A program made the position numbers and the translations under genes. DNA of 18,428 bases, taken from NCBI GenBank assembly GCA_051011595.1, contig JBPCTQ010000068.1:1-18428 (forward strand), given 5' to 3'. Origin of the DNA: JAOUEE01 sp051011595 (lineage in GTDB: Bacteria; Actinomycetota; Acidimicrobiia; Acidimicrobiales; SHLQ01). The number at the start of each line of letters is the position of its first letter. The stretch's first letter is position 1. This document shows positions 14,782 to 18,428 of the stretch, piece by piece. The notes under the pieces are model-generated. The model worked only from the letters and a program-made list of their open reading frames with translations. It had not been told where the DNA came from and searched no databases.

Positions 14782-14837
14782 TGACTCAAATTGCGTCAGA
14801 AACCGGTCAGGACAGCCGGTTTGGGACGCAGTTTCGG
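14782..14837. repeat. palindromic interspersed element, copy B
   Basis: A 56-bp element aligned end to end with 2260-2315 (44 of 56 identical, no gaps). Outer arms are TTGCGT (14791-14796) and ACGCAG (14826-14831, one G-T pair); inner arms are AAACCGG (14800-14806) and CCGGTTT (14816-14822), perfect. It lies in the 83-bp gap between the convergent lipoprotein and NagZ genes. It may serve as a bidirectional end signal, though no long T-run flanks it. Confidence 0.85.
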
Positions 14838-14852
14838 CCCCGGGTCAGGGGA

Positions 14853-16181
14853 TCAGCAGGTGGTGCCGGCGGCGGTGCAGGCGTTGCTCAGCACCAGCCG
14901 CACCAGACCGGCATCGACCTCCGGCGGGGGAGGAGACGGTGGCGAGTCCGGATCGAGCACCCCCAGCTGCTGTTTCAGGGTCAACACGCGCGCCACGGCC
15001 GCATCGAGGGTCTCCGGCGCCACGCGGCCGTCGGCCACCGCCGCCACGATGGCCCCGTGCGCGGCCACCACGTCAGCCGGCGTGAGCAACAGGTCGACTC
15101 CGGCGTTCAGCGCGTCGACCACCAAGGTGTCGATCGGCAGTGTCGCCACCGGCGCCATGGCCGCCAGGTCGTCGGTCACCACCACCCCTTCGAAACCCAG
15201 CTCGCCGCGGAGCAGATCGGTGATGATGGCTGGTGAGAGCGACGCCGGTCGGGGCTCGGGGACGGGGTCGAGCGCCGGGTAGAACAGGTGCCCGATCATC
15301 ACCAGTGGTGTGTCGACCTCGATGGCGGCTTCGAACGGCAACGCATCGGACCGTGCCCACACGTCGGTGGTTTCATCGACCACGGGCAGCTGGCGATGAC
15401 TGTCGACCGAGGTGGAGCCGTGACCGGGAAAGTGTTTGGCAGTGGCAGCCACGCCGCCAGTGTCCAGGCCCTCGACGGCAACGGCGGTGAGGGCGGCGGC
15501 CGTGGCCGGGTCGGCACTGAACGACCGATTGCCGATGGCGCCCTGATTGCCCACCACGTTGACGTCGGCCACTGGTGCGAAGTCGACGTTGAATCCCAGG
15601 GCGTTCAGCTCGGTGCCCATCACCTGGTGGGCGGCTCGGGTGAGGTTCTCGGCCTCCACCAGTCCCGCGGTTTCGGCGATTTGGCCGTACCGATCGGCGG
15701 GCGGGAACGGTGTCACCCCTTCGATGTCGACCTGCTGCACCCGACCGCCCTCCTGGTCGGTGGCCACCAGCAGGCCAGCGCCGTTGTCGGCTGCCGCGGC
15801 CTGGAGCGAGGCGATCATGGCCGTTGTTCCCTGCTGGTCGGTCAGGTTGCCCGAGCGGCCGGTCACGAACACCGATCCGACGGCGCCGCTACGGAGCAGA
15901 TCGAACACCGCCTCGTCGGGTTGGCCCGAGAACTGGGACACCAAGACCTGTCCGGCCTTCTGCTCCACGGTCATTTCCGCCAGTGCTTCCTCGACGGGAG
16001 AGATGGTGGTGGTCGTGGTCGATGTCGTGGTCGTCGCCGACGAGGTAGAGGTACTGGTCGATGCCGGTGACGTCGTAGGTACGGAGCCGGTGGTTGCCGG
16101 TTCATCGTCGGCCGTGCGCCCGCTCCACAACAGCAGGCCGGCCACGAACGCCACGAGGGCCGCGGCGATGAACAGGAACAA
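14853..16181 (-). CDS. membrane-anchored NagZ-type beta-N-acetylhexosaminidase (GH3)
   Basis: A 442-residue family 3 glycoside hydrolase that would cleave terminal N-acetylglucosamine from cell-wall fragments outside the membrane. It has a hydrophobic N-terminal anchor (residues 1-19), a Thr/Ser-rich linker to about residue 60, and a catalytic domain with TDQEGGRVQ (141-149), the NagZ signature KHFPGHGSTSVDSH (249-262, Asp-His dyad D260/H262) and nucleophile D337 in VVVTDDL. The C-terminus has a Pro-rich stretch and CTAAGTTC, possibly a disulfide. The first usual start is TTG 16181, with no ribosome binding site. CTG 16196 in the same frame overlaps the upstream TGA (CTGA) 10 nt after GGAGG and would add LSATR, giving the anchor a positive charge. 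The true start may be that CTG. Confidence 0.88.
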   Translation of the reverse strand: MFLFIAAALVAFVAGLLLWSGRTADDEPATTGSVPTTSPASTSTSTSSATTTTSTTTTTISPVEEALAEMTVEQKAGQVLVSQFSGQPDEAVFDLLRSGAVGSVFVTGRSGNLTDQQGTTAMIASLQAAAADNGAGLLVATDQEGGRVQQVDIEGVTPFPPADRYGQIAETAGLVEAENLTRAAHQVMGTELNALGFNVDFAPVADVNVVGNQGAIGNRSFSADPATAAALTAVAVEGLDTGGVAATAKHFPGHGSTSVDSHRQLPVVDETTDVWARSDALPFEAAIEVDTPLVMIGHLFYPALDPVPEPRPASLSPAIITDLLRGELGFEGVVVTDDLAAMAPVATLPIDTLVVDALNAGVDLLLTPADVVAAHGAIVAAVADGRVAPETLDAAVARVLTLKQQLGVLDPDSPPSPPPPEVDAGLVRLVLSNACTAAGTTC

Positions 16182-16192
16182 CCGGGTGGCGC

Positions 16193-17302
16193 TCAGGATC
16201 GAGCCGCCTCCATGGCCGCCGGTCGACCAGCGATGAAGCCGCCGATGCCCAATTCGACCATCTCCCGATAGAACGCCTCGTTCTCCTGGGTCGAGGCGTC
16301 ATCGGCCCAGCCCCAGACGGTGAGGCCCTCTTGGTCGGCTCGCTCCAGGGTCGGCGGGGTGATCAGGGCGATACCCGACTGGAACGGCGGGATCTGCAGG
16401 ATGCGGAAATGGTCCTCGAGGGGTGTGCCCTGCAGGAACCATGCGGTCAGCCGGTCGAGTCCGGGGCTGACCTCGACGTCGGGAGCCAGCTCGTGAAAGG
16501 TGTCGACCACCGCGTCGCTGAACGACACCACGACCACCGACTCGGTTCGGCCCAGCTCCTGCAACTCGGCGGCCAGCGCGGCCGCCACCTCTGGTGCCAC
16601 GTCTTCGCTGCCCTTGATCTCGATGTCGAGCGGTAGGTCGGGGAAGCGGGTGGCGATCTCCCGAAACGTCGGCACCTTGAAGTCATCGGCGGTGTAGCCG
16701 GCCGGGGGTTCGGTGTCGCCCGTACGGACCCCCCGGTAGATGAACTCGTCCTCGGGAACCTGGTCGCGTGTGTCCTGGCACGGCCAGCACGCCTCGTACC
16801 ACCAGTAGGCATTGTCGAGCGCTTGCAGCTCGGCGAGCGTTCGGTCGGCCACCGGTCCCGATTCCTCGGTGGTCTTGTCGACGGTGTCGTCGTGTTGCAC
16901 CACCAGCACACCATCGCTGGTGAGGAGCACGTCGAGCTCGAGCACGTCGGCGCCGGCGGCCACGGCCTCGGCGAAGGCGAACGGTGTGGAATGCGGGGCG
17001 TCCTGGTCACCACCGGCGTGGGCCAGGTTGCGGACCACGTCCTCGGCCAACAATTCGTCGATGGTGGGGGCGGTGACGGCGGGGATGGTCGAGGCGGGGG
17101 CCACGCTGGTCGTCGGGGCCCCAGTGGTGGTGGGCACAGTGTTCGTGGGGACAGTGGTGGTCGAGGCCGGAGCGGCGGTGGTGGTCGGATCGCCCGCGGT
17201 GGAAGCAGGCGACGCATCGTCACCGTTGTCGTCGCTGCCGCAGGCCCCGGCCACCAGGGTCAGGGCCACGGCCAGTGCGGTGACTCGTGCTGCGGTCGAC
17301 AT
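16193..17302 (-). CDS. glycerophosphodiester phosphodiesterase lipoprotein
   Basis: A 369-residue exported GDPD-family phosphodiesterase that would split glycerophosphodiesters into glycerol-3-phosphate and an alcohol outside the cell membrane. The signal peptide ends in LVAGAC with Cys 21, then a Thr/Pro/Ala-rich tether to about residue 80. Catalytic features: H95 in NLAHAGGD, E122/D124 in VLELDVLLTSDG, H137 in VVQHDDTVDKTT, E228/K230 in DIEIKG, and VWGWADD near the end. The first motif reads HAG instead of the usual HRG, so the substrate-binding arginine is missing. An insertion (about 163-205) holds CWPC (172-175). ATG 17302 shares one base with the upstream stop (TGATG), preceded by GGAGG. 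It overlaps the NagZ gene region at its end. Confidence 0.88.
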   Translation of the reverse strand: MSTAARVTALAVALTLVAGACGSDDNGDDASPASTAGDPTTTAAPASTTTVPTNTVPTTTGAPTTSVAPASTIPAVTAPTIDELLAEDVVRNLAHAGGDQDAPHSTPFAFAEAVAAGADVLELDVLLTSDGVLVVQHDDTVDKTTEESGPVADRTLAELQALDNAYWWYEACWPCQDTRDQVPEDEFIYRGVRTGDTEPPAGYTADDFKVPTFREIATRFPDLPLDIEIKGSEDVAPEVAAALAAELQELGRTESVVVVSFSDAVVDTFHELAPDVEVSPGLDRLTAWFLQGTPLEDHFRILQIPPFQSGIALITPPTLERADQEGLTVWGWADDASTQENEAFYREMVELGIGGFIAGRPAAMEAARS

Positions 17303-18428
17303 CAGTCCTCCAGGCGGTCGGCCAGTGACTGGGTGGCATCGATGAACTCGTCGATCATCTCGTACACCACCTGCCCGGCGGGCTTGGCCTTGTTCATGGT
17401 GCCCACCACCTGGCCCACGAAGTAGTTGGCCAGCTTGCCTGCCCCCGACTCGGTGTCGTGGGCGGCCCGGTTGATGCGGGCTTGTGCTTCGGCGGTGAGG
17501 ATGGGTTGCAGCGGCATACCCAGCGGCGGCGGGGTGTCCTCGCGGTCCCATTCCATGGTCCAGGCCGACTTGAGCTGGCGAGCCGGCTTGCCGGTGAGTG
17601 AGCGGGAGCGGATGGTGTCGGCCGAGGTGGCGGTGAGCATCTTCTCCTTCACCACCGGATGGGTCTCGGCTTCCTCTGTGGTGAGCCATACCGATCCGCA
17701 CCAGACCCCTTCGGCACCCAGGGCCATGGCCGCAGCCATTTGGCGTCCCCGGCCGATGCCTCCGGCGCCGAGCACGGGCACGTCGCCGGCGGCGTCGACG
17801 ATCTCGGGGATGAGTACCATCGAACCGATCTCGCCGGTGTGGCCGCCGGCCTCGGAACCCTGGCCCACGATGAGATCGGCGCCGGCGTTGACATGGCGCT
17901 CGACGTGGGCAGGCCGACCGGCCAGGGCGGCCACCTTGCGGCCGGCGCCGTGGACCGCGGCGATCATCTCGGGTGGTGGGGGCCCCAATGCGTTGGCCAC
18001 CAGGGCGGGGCCGTGGGCCAGCACGATCTCGAGCTGGGGAGCGGCTCGGTTGGCCGAGAACGGCGCATCGCCTTCACCGACGTACGGTCCACGAACGGGC
18101 ACGTCGTCGGGCAGTTCGGGCACGTCGTAGCGGGCCAGGATGTCGTCGACGAAGTCGCGGTGTTGGGCTGGGATCAGATCGGCGATGTCGGCGATGGTGA
18201 GACCGCCGTCGCCGTCACCTTCGTACTTGGCCGGGACGATGAGGTCGACACCGTAGGGCTGGTCGCCCACCTCGTCTTCGATCCACTCCAGGTCGATCTC
18301 GAGCTGTGCGTCGCTGTGGGCAACGGCCCCGAGCACTCCGAGTCCACCGGCCTTGCTGACTGCGGCCACCACGTCGCGGCAGTGGCTGAACGCCAGGATG
18401 GGGAACTCGATCCCGAACATGTCGCAGA
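17302..18428 (-). CDS. nitronate monooxygenase / 2-nitropropane dioxygenase family, cut by the window edge
   Basis: An FMN-dependent TIM-barrel oxygenase (PF03060) that oxidises alkyl nitronates or related acids. Motifs, numbered from ATG 18420: SKAGGLGVLGA (22-32), ADLIVGQGSEAGGHTGEIGS (181-200, H194 at the catalytic His position) and VPVLGAGGIGRGRQMAAAMALGA (FMN phosphate loop, starting at 215). The in-window ATG at 18420 would begin at MFGIEFPIL, but the frame is open to the edge and reads CDMFGIEFPIL. Family members usually have about 5-8 residues such as RTRLCDLFGIEYPI, so the true start is probably just outside. It is the first gene visible in the minus-strand operon with the phosphodiesterase and NagZ, although no metabolic link to them is evident. 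Confidence 0.88.
   Translation of the reverse strand, partial: CDMFGIEFPILAFSHCRDVVAAVSKAGGLGVLGAVAHSDAQLEIDLEWIEDEVGDQPYGVDLIVPAKYEGDGDGGLTIADIADLIPAQHRDFVDDILARYDVPELPDDVPVRGPYVGEGDAPFSANRAAPQLEIVLAHGPALVANALGPPPPEMIAAVHGAGRKVAALAGRPAHVERHVNAGADLIVGQGSEAGGHTGEIGSMVLIPEIVDAAGDVPVLGAGGIGRGRQMAAAMALGAEGVWCGSVWLTTEEAETHPVVKEKMLTATSADTIRSRSLTGKPARQLKSAWTMEWDREDTPPPLGMPLQPILTAEAQARINRAAHDTESGAGKLANYFVGQVVGTMNKAKPAGQVVYEMIDEFIDATQSLADRLED

Overview
The window is GC-rich, densely packed actinobacterial DNA. The GC content, GTG starts, 1-4 nt stop/start overlaps, Thr/Ala/Pro-rich linkers after lipoboxes, an LLM (possibly F420-dependent) oxidoreductase and an HsaA-like monooxygenase suggest an uncultured or marine Actinomycetota such as Acidimicrobiia. 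That placement is inference; there is no rRNA or marker gene here. I saw no tRNA, rRNA, CRISPR array, transposase or phage gene.

Layout, left to right. (1) Two 102-bp tandem repeat units (5-220) lie directly against a 5'-shortened SsnA-type amidohydrolase (228-1259), which overlaps an LLM-class oxidoreductase (1256-2251). (2) A palindromic interspersed element (2260-2315) is followed by an HsaA/acyl-CoA-dehydrogenase-fold monooxygenase (2367-3518) and a TerC membrane protein (3556-4551). (3) A minus-strand operon read from 8624 to 4553 encodes two different fold-type II PLP enzymes and an 8-oxoguanine deaminase-like amidohydrolase, all joined by 4-nt overlaps. (4) A divergent intergenic region (8625-8863) separates it from a plus-strand operon encoding a complete BMP-type ABC importer: lipoprotein, duplicated ATPase and two permeases (8864-13669). 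That operon ends at a perfect 20-bp stem followed by a T-run. (5) A lipoprotein with two related RskA-like domains (13795-14769) and a second copy of the palindromic element (14782-14837) follow. (6) A minus-strand operon closes the window: nitronate monooxygenase (cut by the right edge), a glycerophosphodiester phosphodiesterase lipoprotein and a membrane-anchored NagZ-type glycosidase.

How the genes may work together: BMP-type ABC importers typically carry nucleosides or related purines. 8-Oxoguanine deaminase converts 8-oxoguanine to urate. SsnA belongs to the E. coli yge/ygf purine-catabolism cluster. The importer and deaminase operons diverge from one shared control region, and SsnA is on the same side of the locus. 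The centre of the window is therefore plausibly a uptake-and-breakdown locus for purines or 8-oxopurines. The two PLP enzymes are the unexplained part; they might act on an amino acid released after ring opening, in the place YgeX (diaminopropionate ammonia-lyase) holds in E. coli, but neither is YgeX by its motifs.

Two kinds of non-coding structure stand out: the 79%-identical palindromic elements at 2260 and 14782, which share an inferable perfect-palindrome ancestor, and the tandem repeats abutting the shortened ssnA.
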